DNA of 64,000 nt from Termitomyces sp. T153 (Eukaryota > Basidiomycota > Agaricomycetes > Agaricales > Lyophyllaceae). Location of the stretch: NCBI GenBank assembly GCA_018296165.2, contig JACKQL020000044.1:1-64000 (forward strand), in the 5' to 3' direction. Under the pieces are notes generated by a model. That model made no database searches, was not told the DNA's origin, and worked only from the letters and a program-made list of their open reading frames with translations. Positions 43,333 to 53,311 of this stretch are shown here, piece by piece. The first letter of the stretch is position 1; the number at the start of each line of letters is the position of its first letter. Both the position numbers and the translations under genes were made by a program.

Positions 43333-46300
43333 TCAGTTGGATCCTGTGACTTGTGGAGTTTCTTCCTGCAAATGCACACCCTGAAGATAGAGATCCTCCT
43401 CAACATTTCCTTCAGTCCTTTCTTCCCTTAGCTCTTGTAGTTTAGATGGAGTGATATCAATCCATTCTTCTATACTGGTAGGCAGCATGATGTGTTGCCT
43501 AGCCTTGTAAGGAATGACCCTGAATGCTGCCACCCTTTCTTGCCACACAGTACCATCCAACTCTGCCACTATGTAGTTGCCCCCTTTAGTTCTTGTGAGC
43601 ACTACCATAGGTCCCCAATAGCGAGCAGACATCTTCCCACTCAATGACTTGGCTGCCACCATATTCCTAACCAATACTAAGTCTTTTGGCTTGAACTTGT
43701 ACTCTTTAATAGAGGTTTCATTTTCTCTTGTGAAATTCTCTGCCCATTTCAACTTTTCCTTACTAACTCTGCTCCTCATCTCCTCCACATGCTGATAGTG
43801 CTTTGCCAATGCTTGAGCCCTGAGGCCAACTAGTTCTTCAGTAGACACTGGTCCTTCAGGCCAGTCCACTAACCAAGTTGCCTCCACTAAGTCCAATGGT
43901 AGAATAGGATGTGCTCCAGTTACTAAGAAAAAGGGGGAACACCCAAACCTCTTCCTAACTGTGATCCTGTCTGCCCACATTACATGCCAGAAGAACCAAT
44001 ACCACTTGGTCTTGTCTTCACAGGCTTTATACAAGGCTTGCCTCACATCCCAATGTGGTCTTTCTATCCTTCCATTAGCTCTAGAATTATAGGGAGCAAT
44101 AGTTATGCCCTGTATTCCATACTTCTTAGATAGCCAATGTACCACCTTTGTAAACTGCCCAGCATTGTCTGTCACAATGTTGCTTATACACCCCCATCTA
44201 CAGATTACTTCTTCAAATAGCCACTGCCCAATCAACTTGTGGTTGTCCTTCCTCAAAGGTCTACCTTCCATCCATGAGGTCAAAGCACACCTCCCATGTA
44301 CAATATATTTACACCCATTTGAACTTGGTGTCATATGCATGGTATCCAAGTGTATGGTTTCAAATATACTGGGAGTATAAGCTACCACTGGTTGCCTGCA
44401 CACTGCCACCTTCTGACGAACTTGGCAAGCATGACAAGTGTCTATGTACCACTTTACATCTGCTTCCATTTCTGGCCACCAAAACCTTTCCTCTAACAAG
44501 GCTTTAGTTGCAAAGGTCCCTCTATGGCCTAGTGCCTCATGGGCTGACTTCAACATGTACATCCTCCTGTCCTTCTCTATCACTAGCTTGTGTTTTCCTT
44601 CTTCTCCTCTTCTATAGAGCCTTCCTTTAAGATCAAAGAAGAATTGTCTTGCAAACTTGAGAAACTGTCCTTCCTTCATCCCTAACACTTCTCTTTGTAC
44701 TTTTCCAGGATGCCTAAGCCAGTCCTGTACTAGAGGCAAGAGACTATCTAAGGTTTTCCCCTTCTCTGTTCTTCTTTCTTCTTGGTACTCTCCTACTGTA
44801 GAGGAAGAGGGTTCTTCTGGTAACAAGAGTGTAGACAAAGTTAGAACTGCCACTGGATTCAAGGTAGTTCCAGCTTTATTACTCTTCTCTTGCAACCTTA
44901 AGCCTATCCCCTGCTCCCTGTCTCTACCCAACTTCACTTCTTCTTGCACATCTTCTGGAGATGTTGCTAGCAAGTAACCTCCTCTTGTGTCAATCTGGTC
45001 TATGAAGTCTTCCAACTTGAGGGGCACATGCTCCTCCCAACCAGGTACTTTGTTAATCTCATCTGGGTATTCAAAGATCATTGGTTTGGGATCATCCAAT
45101 AGTGACTGATCTACAGGAGCATACTCCTCATCCCCTGGCTGCTTCTCCCTGCGAGATAAACCATCCATACTGAAAGTCTTCCCTGGGACATGCCTCAAGG
45201 TGAAGTGATACATAAGTACAGCTTCCACCCAGCGCATTATAGTGGCATTAGGCCCAATCCCTGGATTGCTTAGCATCCCTTTCAGGTACTTAGCATCACT
45301 CTCAACAATAAGCTTCCTGCACCCTAGTAACCAATAGCTGCTGACTTGCAAGGCTCTCATAAGCCCATACAACTCCCTCTTAGGTTGTGAAAACCTGGCT
45401 TTTCTCTCATTCAGAGTGATTGACCCTAGTCTAGCACAAGTCCTTATCTTGGGATTGCTACCATCCTCCTGGAAGATACCAAACCCAACAGCCATCCAAG
45501 AAGTGTCCACTGCCAAGATTACAGCACCTTCAGACTCATAGTCTATGGGTTTCAGGGCTGCACAACTTGCTAACCTCCTCTTCATTTCCTTCATAGCCTC
45601 CTTCTGTTCTTCTCCCCAGACAAAGGCCACATCTTCCTTAGTCAACCTATTAATAGGTTCTGAGATCTTGGCATAATCTTGGATGAACATCCTAAATGTG
45701 CCACAAGTCCCCAGAAACTTTCTAACCTCTGAGACATTATGACAGTCTCCCCAGCTCATGACTACTGCATATCTCTTTGTTTCTGGCTTGCGACCTTCAT
45801 AAGAGCACAAGTGACCTACTACAGTTATTTCATCTGCACATAGCACAGACTTAATCCCTGAAAAGGTTCCTCCAGCATACTTGATGCGCTGCACAATCCT
45901 ATTCACATTGTTCAGATGCTCCCATACAAAGCGCCTAATCCCCTTGTTTTCTGCAATGGTCTCATAACCTCCCCCTTCTAGCTCATACCTAGTCTCTGGT
46001 CCTCTTATTGGAACATCATCAATGTAAGGCCAAGTGAGATGGGGTATTTCTTCCTGCAAGATATAGGTAACATCATCATGGAATATAGGAACTGAATTAG
46101 TCCATCCCATTGGTAATGTAACCAATCTCAGAGCTCCATAGGGTGTCTGAAAGGTTGTATAATCTCTGGACTTGGGGTCCAAAGTTCTTTCATCATATCC
46201 AACATAGAGATCACACATGCCTCCACATGCTCTTCCAGCAAAGTGGTTGGCTAGCTCTTCTGTAGCAGGAGGTACTCCAGAATGTGCTATTGTGACCTTG

Positions 46301-47091
46301 TTTAGAGGTTCCAGACTATGCACAATCCTTAGACTTTTCCCATCCTTCTTCAGAACTGCAAACCATTGTGATCTATATGAGGAATTTGACCTCTCATAAA
46401 CCCCTGCTTCCAACTTCCTCTTAATCTCCTTACACAGATCATTGTACTTTCCAGGAGGAATGGGTCTGTTCTTCAACACCCATGGCTGGTGAGGTACTAC
46501 CGGCATCACCACTGGTGGAAAGTATTCCTCTTTGAACTTCCCCTTCTGACTATCATTCCATGCAAAAGCTTCATTTTGCTGCATCATCAAGTGGTGCAGT
46601 AACTTTCTTTCTTCTGGCCATAGAAACTCCCCTTCATGTGCTTTGTCTATAATCTGTTTGCACTCCTCTGTGTACCTCCCAGTAGGTCTGAATTCAGGTG
46701 GATTTGGATTCAAAGGTGGCATATCCTTTAAAGGGTCCCCAATGATATTCCTCTCTATCCTGAACTCTTCTGGTGTAGTACCTAGGACTGGCCTAACTTT
46801 CTTGGCTACAGGCTTATACTTCCCAAACACTTGTACTGTTTCTTCCTGGCTTTTCTCCCCCCCACTCTTGAATTCTTCAGGTAGGTATCCTAGCTCCCCA
46901 TTCAGATAAGCTCCTAATAACTGCCCTGTCCTTTCTCCTGCTACTCCAGTGGCATGGTAAGCATACAAGAATGCATCCTTGAGTTCTTGCTGCTCAAAGC
47001 TCTTCTCCTTAACACAGTACCCCTTAATCCAGAAACCCTCCTCTTCACTGCCCTCTATCATTACTGCAGCCTCTCCTTGGTCAGGGATCAA
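43333..47091 (-). CDS. G1 pol (RT-RNase H-integrase), copy 2, intact
   Basis: Makes and integrates the element's cDNA. About 1252 codons. Reverse transcriptase with FAVLKKDGKSLRIVHSL, LPMGWTNSV and catalytic WPYIDDVPI (a YIDD box, near 46020). RNase H acidic residues in AVDTSW, KRELYGLM and VESDAKYL. Integrase zinc finger (HEALGH...CHACQ) and DDE core: Asp in HLDTMHM, Asp in VTDNAGQF, Glu in NGRIERPHWD. No recognisable chromodomain at the C-terminus. It lacks an ATG. The frame begins over the protease stop and must be reached by a -1 shift at 47109-47115. The codons are CpG-poor but uninterrupted. Confidence 0.93.
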   Translation of the reverse strand: MIPDQGEAAVMIEGSEEEGFWIKGYCVKEKSFEQQELKDAFLYAYHATGVAGERTGQLLGAYLNGELGYLPEEFKSGGEKSQEETVQVFGKYKPVAKKVRPVLGTTPEEFRIERNIIGDPLKDMPPLNPNPPEFRPTGRYTEECKQIIDKAHEGEFLWPEERKLLHHLMMQQNEAFAWNDSQKGKFKEEYFPPVVMPVVPHQPWVLKNRPIPPGKYNDLCKEIKRKLEAGVYERSNSSYRSQWFAVLKKDGKSLRIVHSLEPLNKVTIAHSGVPPATEELANHFAGRACGGMCDLYVGYDERTLDPKSRDYTTFQTPYGALRLVTLPMGWTNSVPIFHDDVTYILQEEIPHLTWPYIDDVPIRGPETRYELEGGGYETIAENKGIRRFVWEHLNNVNRIVQRIKYAGGTFSGIKSVLCADEITVVGHLCSYEGRKPETKRYAVVMSWGDCHNVSEVRKFLGTCGTFRMFIQDYAKISEPINRLTKEDVAFVWGEEQKEAMKEMKRRLASCAALKPIDYESEGAVILAVDTSWMAVGFGIFQEDGSNPKIRTCARLGSITLNERKARFSQPKRELYGLMRALQVSSYWLLGCRKLIVESDAKYLKGMLSNPGIGPNATIMRWVEAVLMYHFTLRHVPGKTFSMDGLSRREKQPGDEEYAPVDQSLLDDPKPMIFEYPDEINKVPGWEEHVPLKLEDFIDQIDTRGGYLLATSPEDVQEEVKLGRDREQGIGLRLQEKSNKAGTTLNPVAVLTLSTLLLPEEPSSSTVGEYQEERRTEKGKTLDSLLPLVQDWLRHPGKVQREVLGMKEGQFLKFARQFFFDLKGRLYRRGEEGKHKLVIEKDRRMYMLKSAHEALGHRGTFATKALLEERFWWPEMEADVKWYIDTCHACQVRQKVAVCRQPVVAYTPSIFETIHLDTMHMTPSSNGCKYIVHGRCALTSWMEGRPLRKDNHKLIGQWLFEEVICRWGCISNIVTDNAGQFTKVVHWLSKKYGIQGITIAPYNSRANGRIERPHWDVRQALYKACEDKTKWYWFFWHVMWADRITVRKRFGCSPFFLVTGAHPILPLDLVEATWLVDWPEGPVSTEELVGLRAQALAKHYQHVEEMRSRVSKEKLKWAENFTRENETSIKEYKFKPKDLVLVRNMVAAKSLSGKMSARYWGPMVVLTRTKGGNYIVAELDGTVWQERVAAFRVIPYKARQHIMLPTSIEEWIDITPSKLQELREERTEGNVEEDLYLQGVHLQEETPQVTGSN

Positions 47092-48086
47092 TTCCTCAAG
47101 GCTGACACTTTTCCCAAGTCTTCATTTTTGTCAGGAGGTTTCTTCCCTCTCTCAAAGGTGGGTAGTGCAGTTCTCTTCCCAGTATTAGGGTCCCTGATGG
47201 TGATAATTGCACTCCCATCCTTCAAGTTCTGCACATTGCTCTCTGTTGCTGTGTCAAATGGCCTCCCCAGTAGTACTGTATAGGCAGGTTTCTCAAATAT
47301 ATGCACTTGCAAGTATATTGTGAAACCTTCAGCAAACTTGAAGGGCACATTCTTAGCCATTCCCAAAGACTCATTGACTTGTTGATTGGCACTCTCCATG
47401 CGCAGTCTTATGTCAGGATCCCAAGTTAGGCCCAAACTTAGAGCTTTGTCCAAGGCCATGCACACAATCTGAGACCCACTATCCAATATGGCTTCCACCT
47501 TAGCCTGGTCATTCACACTAGGGTACAGAGACCTTAACACCTGCAAGTCTCTAGCCACATAGACCATTTCAGGCCTATCCCCTGGTGGAAGCTGTTCCAA
47601 GAAGGTAGCAACACAGTCTTCATGAACCACTGATCCCTTTGGAATTCCTTCTTCTTCACCTTTTGAGATATGATAACTTGGCTGAGGCAAGTCATCTATA
47701 TTGACTTGTGCCATCACAGATTCCTCCTCACTATCCTGCACAAAGACCTTGGCTGCTGACCACTTGGTAGCACCTTCTTTCTTTCTCCAGGTCTTCTCCA
47801 AAGCTTCCTGTATTGCTGGTACCTTCAACAGTTCCCTGGTAGAGACTGTTACTTCACTATCCAGTATTTTACTAACAATTTCTTCCTCCTTTCTTTGCCA
47901 TATTCTGGGTTGATACAAGTCTTTCTTCTCATTTTGAAATTTTATCACTCTGTCTCCATTAACAGCAGGCACCTGCTCAAATGGCAGACTTCCTTTTTCT
48001 ATCTCTATGACCCCCCTTTGCCTTCTTAGATCACTCTCAGGTGGTAGTGGTGTCCTCAATTCAGGCTGGACCTTGCCATCTACCAC
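47088..48086 (-). CDS. G1 protease segment, copy 2
   Basis: Same organisation as the first copy: an unassigned charged N-terminal half, then a retropepsin domain with ILDSGSQIV and LLGRPF. The only start-like codon is GTG at 48086. The frame is open back into the gag stop region, in the -1 register to gag. The stop TGA at 47088-47090 overlaps the pol frame. Expected product: part of a Gag-Pro fusion. Confidence 0.87.
   Translation of the reverse strand: MVDGKVQPELRTPLPPESDLRRQRGVIEIEKGSLPFEQVPAVNGDRVIKFQNEKKDLYQPRIWQRKEEEIVSKILDSEVTVSTRELLKVPAIQEALEKTWRKKEGATKWSAAKVFVQDSEEESVMAQVNIDDLPQPSYHISKGEEEGIPKGSVVHEDCVATFLEQLPPGDRPEMVYVARDLQVLRSLYPSVNDQAKVEAILDSGSQIVCMALDKALSLGLTWDPDIRLRMESANQQVNESLGMAKNVPFKFAEGFTIYLQVHIFEKPAYTVLLGRPFDTATESNVQNLKDGSAIITIRDPNTGKRTALPTFERGKKPPDKNEDLGKVSALRN
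47109..47115 (-). promoter_or_regulatory. Candidate -1 frameshift site, protease to pol (G GGA AAA), copy 2
   Basis: Same heptamer and register as at 3692-3698, with the zero-frame TGA stop 18 nt downstream. Confidence 0.7.
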
Positions 48087-48100
48087 CCTCCTTGAGTTCT

Positions 48101-49378
48101 CTAAAAACCCTCCTGTTTCTGCTGCTGGGTGCCCTCCTCATAAACCTGACTCCTAGTGGTTATTAGACTTGACACCAAGTTCTGCAATTCCTCTATCTTC
48201 TTCTCCAAGTCTTCTTTCTCTTTGGGGACTGCCTGCACATAAGTAGCTATACTTGGCATAGTTACTAAGGGTTCTTCTACCCAACCATAGAAGGCTGCAG
48301 CTTTTGGATCCATGATTGTATTGACCCTTTCTTTAGGAGGCACATTAGGTGGACTCCTGGGAATGGGATCCCCAGAAGGTAACCTAGGCCTGCCTTCAAA
48401 AAGAATGAGCTTTCCCTCTTGGAGTTGAGTTTTGAGGTATCCACAATCATTGGTACGATGTCCTAGCTCCCAACAATGATAACAATTTATCCCAGCAGCT
48501 GTATTGCTGTTGCCTTGGAACTGCATGGTCTGCAGAGTCTGTGCAGGTACCCCAATCCTATTCTGCAGTCCCCCTTGCACAGAAGTCTGACTTTTTGCCT
48601 TCCACTCATTGTTCATGGTCTGCATAAATCCCCTCAAGCTACTCATCTCTTTTCCCAAAGCCATAACTCCATCCTGAAGGTTGGCTAACCTTCCCTCAGT
48701 CTCCAAATCAGCCTCCTGTTTAACCTTGATCATCCCTGGCCCTCTTTCTTTTATAGTTTCTTCACTCCTGAAGGAAGTTCCAGAGTCTACTAAAATAGCC
48801 ACTATGTTTATGACTTCTTTCAGATCAAATCTGTCATCTTTGTGTCTCTTCCTGTTAACATCACTATAATGTCCATATTTCTGTAATGCTTGGGCCAAGA
48901 TGAGCTCCCTGAATGCTGGAGTAAAGCATTTAGTGAATTTCTCCACCAGTGCTCCATTCCCCAATACTCCTGTCAACTTCTTGGCCTCTGCTCTGAACTT
49001 CCTGACAAGTGCATGAATTTCTTCTGTGTCATTCTGACTTAATCTGGCATGCTCTTTGCAGATCTTGTCAAGCAAGGCCACACTTCCTTCTTCAGATATT
49101 GCTTCTGGATAAGAACTCTGCACTTCTTTGACAAAGGTCTCCCAGCTTGATCCATCACTAAAACTGTCCAATCCTCTCCATTCACTGTCTGTTTCTGCAT
49201 CCACATACTCTGTTACTCTTTCCTTTCTTTCTTCATCATCATTTATTCCTGCAGCCTTGAAGAGGCTTTCCATCTTCCGGATGAAGCGGCGGACTTCTGA
49301 TGGCTGAGTATGAGTGAAGCGAGGTGCATCACGGCTTGTAGACAGTGGTAACTTTTGTTTTGAAACTTCTGCTGGCAT
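48101..49378 (-). CDS. G1 Gag, copy 2, intact
   Basis: About 425 residues from ATG 49378. CCHC knuckle CYHCWELGHRTNDC and a coiled-coil-like C-terminal segment (EDLEKKIEELQNL). The frame is also open upstream to 49645 but only with non-ATG starts. The stop TAG at 48101-48103 is the codon after the slippery heptamer. Differences from copy 1 are scattered conservative substitutions, for example Lys/Glu near the C-terminus and Met/Leu in the capsid part. Confidence 0.9.
   Translation of the reverse strand: MPAEVSKQKLPLSTSRDAPRFTHTQPSEVRRFIRKMESLFKAAGINDDEERKERVTEYVDAETDSEWRGLDSFSDGSSWETFVKEVQSSYPEAISEEGSVALLDKICKEHARLSQNDTEEIHALVRKFRAEAKKLTGVLGNGALVEKFTKCFTPAFRELILAQALQKYGHYSDVNRKRHKDDRFDLKEVINIVAILVDSGTSFRSEETIKERGPGMIKVKQEADLETEGRLANLQDGVMALGKEMSSLRGFMQTMNNEWKAKSQTSVQGGLQNRIGVPAQTLQTMQFQGNSNTAAGINCYHCWELGHRTNDCGYLKTQLQEGKLILFEGRPRLPSGDPIPRSPPNVPPKERVNTIMDPKAAAFYGWVEEPLVTMPSIATYVQAVPKEKEDLEKKIEELQNLVSSLITTRSQVYEEGTQQQKQEGF
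48104..48110 (-). promoter_or_regulatory. Candidate -1 frameshift site, gag to protease (G GGT TTT), copy 2
   Basis: Identical in sequence and register to 4687-4693, followed by the same 8-bp inverted repeat at about 48040-48087. Confidence 0.72.
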
Positions 49379-49699
49379 GTTGAATGTTTGATTTTGTAAT
49401 GTTGATGTATTGTGATTGTTAGTGGTCTTCTTTCTGCTTGCTCTTAAGATTTGTTCAGGGTCCCCAATACTAATTAGATTGAGTGCTTTAGTCTTGTTGC
49501 TGTGGGTTGTGGGCTTGTGAACTTGCTCTGTGGTGTTGACCCTTTGCTTTGGCACTGTTCTCTTCAGTCTTTCTGGGGTAGACCCTCTTGGTGCAAATGA
49601 TATTTTGATTTTAGCTTGATGTGTGAACCCTGCTTGCTGGTCCACAAAGTCTTGAACTTGATAACAGTGCTTCTTCTTGTCAACTTTCTAAGCCAAAGC

Positions 49700-49717
49700 C
49701 CCTCGCGGTGGGCTCCA
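49700..49717 (-). other. Primer binding site of G1 copy 2
   Basis: Minus strand TGGAGCCCACCGCGAGGG, two bases inside the 5' LTR. It predicts a primer tRNA ending CCTCGCGGTGGGCTCCA. The tRNA was not identified. Confidence 0.75.
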
Positions 49718-49719
49718 GA

Positions 49720-50738
49720 TGTAGTACTGGGTTAGAGTAATACTGATAGTTCTGGGGCTTTCTTGAAGACTTAGGCAGTCTACTCCAATTCCACACTGAT
49801 GTCTTGATGAATGCTTGAAGTTGAAGGGGTTTACTTCCAAAATATTTCTATTCTGAATGCAGAGGGGTCTCAACAAACTCCAGCCTAAGTGATTCACTCC
49901 CTGGGAACCACCGAGCCTTTGCCTATTAATTGCTTGTCCATTTGCTACTCTACTTGGGCTATTTATACCTCTTTCTACAGTGCACAGACCACCCCCTACA
50001 TGTGACTTTTGGTTCCATACTTTCCAGCCCCTTATTCATAACTGTTATTCTAATTCCCCCTTTTGGCATGCCTGTTTCAGTGCCACAGGCCAGTTCCTGG
50101 TTCCATCATTCCTCCTTTGCATTCTTAGCTTCCATTTGCCCCATTTATCTCTCCCTCCTTTGTATTTCTTCCATTCATATTCTTCTCCATTCAGTTTCTT
50201 CCCTTCTTCTTCCTTTATTTATTTCATATTCTTCCCCATTCAGGTCCTTTCCCATTCAGGTTCTTCCATTCATCTGTCCCCTCCCATTCATTCCATTCAT
50301 CTTCCTTTATTCCTTTCATATTCTTCCCCTTTTAGGTTCTTTCCCATTCATTTCATATCCTTCCATTCATCTTCCTTTCCCTTCCCTTCATTCCATTCAT
50401 TTCATATCCTTCCATTCATCTTCCTTTCCCTTCCCTTCATTCAATATTCCAATCTGGTTATTCTTAGATCAGATCTAGATCTTGCCAGAATTGATGCCAC
50501 TCAGGTGCTTTTGCCAGTCCCATGCTTCCCCTCCCATTACAGTGATTGGACTATTATTGAGTGTATAGTCTAGTATAGTCCTTGTCCTATCCTGTTCTGT
50601 CTTTCTTCTGGTGTATTTAAAGGGATAATGTTGCTGGGACTTGTTTTACCAGGAGGCTTACAGTTTTCAGCCTTAATAAATGTTTGTTTTGACTTCTGGT
50701 GTTTATTATGTTCCCAATGGTGTGACAACATCGTATCA
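49720..50738 (-). repeat. 5' LTR of G1 copy 2 (1019 bp)
   Basis: Same termini as the 3' LTR. It is 44 bp shorter because of a deletion between short CATTCA repeats in the minisatellite, leaving about two 49-bp units. Only two base changes against the 3' LTR were noticed (near 49934 and 50082). Confidence 0.95.
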
Positions 50739-51441
50739 GCATGAATGGAAGACCACCTTCCACACCTGCTATGGCCTATTCAAGTATCTAGTTATGCCTT
50801 TTGGAATGGCCAATTCTCCTGCCACCTTCCAGTACTTCATGAATATCTTTCATGACATGAACAATGTCTTTGTTATTGTGTACTTGGATGACATTTTGAT
50901 CTACTCAAACTTGCTGAAGAAACATCTAGAGCATGTCCACCACATCCTAGAATGACTCTGTGAGTACCACCTCCATGCCAAACCCAAAAAGCGTTCCTTT
51001 CATACCATGGAGATTAAATACCTTGGAGTTATTGTCACTCTTGATGGAGTATGCATAGACCCAGCCAAGATTGGGGCCATTCTCAACTGGCTCCTGCCCT
51101 GGAATGTCAAGGAGGTACAGTCCTTTCTAGGGTTTGCTTACTTCTATTGCCAGTTTTCATCAATAACTACTGTGGGATCACAGAACCTCTCAACTGGCTC
51201 ACCAAGAAGGACACCCCCTGGGACTGGGATAGCAAGTGCCAAAGCATTTTCACCCTCTTCAAAAAGGCCTTCACCTCCACACCAATTCTCTGCCATTGAC
51301 CCCACTTTACACACAGTTCTTGGATGTGACACCTCCAACTATGCCATTGCTAGAATCCTCTCCCAAATGGACACTGGCAGTAAGGATCTCTGCTCCATTG
51401 CCTTTTACACCCATTGGATGATTTCTGCAGAGCTCAACTAC
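50739..51441 (+). mobile_element. Ty3/gypsy element A, pol part 2 (RT to RNase H start)
   Basis: Continues the RT interrupted at 42008: [20 protein letters not shown], catalytic [10 protein letters not shown], then EIKYLGVIV, EVQSFLGF and the RNase H start VLGCDTSNYAIA with AELNY at the end. A few stops and frameshifts (near 50955 and 51150). It ends at 51441 where element B inserted; the missing continuation is found inverted at 57147. Confidence 0.9.
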
Positions 51442-51824
51442 TGTCAGGGGACCACTGTGGCTGGACCCCTAGATTGTTTCTTTTATTCCAAGACAACCAC
51501 TCATTGTGGACCTCCCATGTTTGGATCACAGGTACTTCTGACCAAGGGCTATCTTTTGGTTATATTTCTTATTGGGTCACATGCCCTGACTCATTGACAG
51601 AGGCATGTGACTTTCCTGTCCTACTGTACAGTTGTGTCCCATGAGTCCAAAGGCCTAGAGTGTAGCATTTGGCCTAGGGAGTTCCTCAGACTTGTTTCTC
51701 TTTGATCTCCCTCTGCCAGGTAAATAGCTAGAACTCTAGAACTTCTTATAGATGCTGAATAGACTTTGGATCTCCCTTTGCCAGTTGTGTGACTGAGCCA
51801 CAGCCTCCAGAGGTTTCCCTTACA
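51442..51824 (+). repeat. 5' LTR of element B (383 bp)
   Basis: TGTCAGGGGACC...GGTTTCCCTTACA. Flanked on the left by ACTAC (51437-51441), which recurs as the inverted flank GTAGT at 57143-57147. Shares termini and internal CTCCCTCTGCCAG motifs with LTRs at 15983, 26870 and 57148. Confidence 0.85.
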
Positions 51825-51859
51825 GCAGAACAAGTCTCTAGATTTGGTCTGGGAGCCCT

Positions 51860-52173
51860 CTTTGTGATTGCCTGAGTTTCTACTTGGTTCCTCAAAAGGT
51901 CTCCCCCCCACCAGTGTCTTAGTATCCCCTGTGCTCCTCCTACAACCCAACCAACCCCTCCAGCACCTCCCCCTGATGCTTCAAGCCTCCAGGACAATGC
52001 TTCAAGTCATTTGCTATCCCTGGAGGCACAGGTTCAACTTACCCAAGCCTCCCTTACCTCCCACATTAAACTCACTGGGCTCCATCAAACCACTGAAGCA
52101 GTGTCCCTTTCCCTACAGGCCCTCCTGGAACATCTCCCCCTTGCTCCTCCTCCTCCATGTTGATGGGGATCAT
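51860..52173 (+). pseudogene. Element B gag, N-terminal part
   Basis: Plus-strand frame with LHQTTEAVSLSLQALLEHL near 52080, closely matching LHQTTDLISQSLQALLECL of element C gag (near 10895). It is interrupted at 52173 by a solo LTR and resumes at 53312. Confidence 0.75.
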
Positions 52174-53311
52174 AAGTGTCAGGTTCCGCTGACCATGGGG
52201 GCTCAGCTACACTGGGCAAGTCCTTACTAGGTGGATGTGATTCCCTGCACTGACAACTGGGCACTTGGAGGTGTTCCAAACACTGGGGACTTGTGAGGAT
52301 AGTTAGTGGGAATTGATCTGAGCAAGTCTGGGGAGGTCCTGGAGGAGTAGAGGATGAGTTGCAGGGAAGGGGGACAGGCTTGGCAGGGTTCAGGCATAAG
52401 TCCATATGTGAGTATTGTGGGTGTGGAGGAGGCAGAGGCTGCGCAAATGACAGGAGTGGAGCCAGAGTTCTGATGGGGGATCAACAGGGATTGATAGGGT
52501 TTGGAGCCAAGTGTGTAGTGAGGTCCAGAGTTGGTGAAAGAGTGTTGGAGGTTCATAATCATAATTGCAGAGTTTGTCAGGGCATTATGATTGAGAGGAC
52601 TTGAACATGATAGATGGAATCAAATGAGATGAGATGGAGTCAAAAAAAATGAGACGGAGACAAGACGAGAACAAGAATAGATTCAGGCAGAGATATGGAA
52701 CAATAACAAAATGATAATGGAATAGAGATGAGACAAGACCAGGAGACTGGGAATAAGGAAAACAAGACACGGAACACAAAACACAAGAAGAAACAATCAG
52801 AAACACATCAGGTAAGGCAGGTAATCTCAAGACTAGAGTACAAAGAGCTACTCTATGTCTTATATACTGACTACTGGAGAGCTCTGGGAACATCGGCTGT
52901 GGCAGTGGGGCTTGGCAGAGCTCAACGGAGTTGATGGGTGTTGGTTACGACCAGAGAGCGGGCTGCATTGATATGTTGATGGGATCAATTGTTGATGTGG
53001 TCTGTTCCGAGGTCATTGTGATACTCCAAGGTAAGTTGGAGGAACCAGGGTGTCGAGTCAATGATGTGTAACAGGGTCAGGCATGGCAGGGGAGTGGTCC
53101 CAGGGGCTCAGGAGATCCAGGGGAAGCACCGGCAGCTGTGGGGAAGATGTCAGAGTTGGCCAGGGGGCCGTCGGAGTTAACTGAGAATGTGTTGGAGTTA
53201 GCCAGAGTAGGTGCAGAGTGCTGGGGAAGTTTGACAGAGCATCAGGGGAGGTTCTGGGGGGACAGGGGTTTGTTGGGCAATGTACAGGGGTCCAGGGAAC
53301 AGGTCATGACA
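52174..53311 (-). repeat. Solo type-2 LTR (1138 bp) with target duplication ATAAG
   Basis: Plus strand starts TGTCAGGTTCCG and ends AGGTCATGACA. ATAAG flanks both sides (52169-52173, 53312-53316). Homologous in reverse to 27268-28393, including the TATA region (CTTATATACTG near 52860). No internal element sequence remains, so it is a recombination-derived solo LTR sitting inside element B gag. Confidence 0.85.

Larger units (their letters stand above)
42009..50738 (-). mobile_element. Complete Ty3/gypsy LTR retrotransposon G1, copy 2 (8730 bp)
   Basis: Both LTRs (42009-43071 and 49720-50738), PPT, pol, protease, gag and PBS are present in minus orientation. It is flanked by the 4-bp target duplication GCAT (42005-42008, 50739-50742). 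I noticed only two substitutions between its LTRs, apart from one 44-bp length difference in the minisatellite, so the insertion is young. All three frames are open. It splits the RT of element A exactly between codons that are contiguous in gypsy RTs. Confidence 0.96.
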
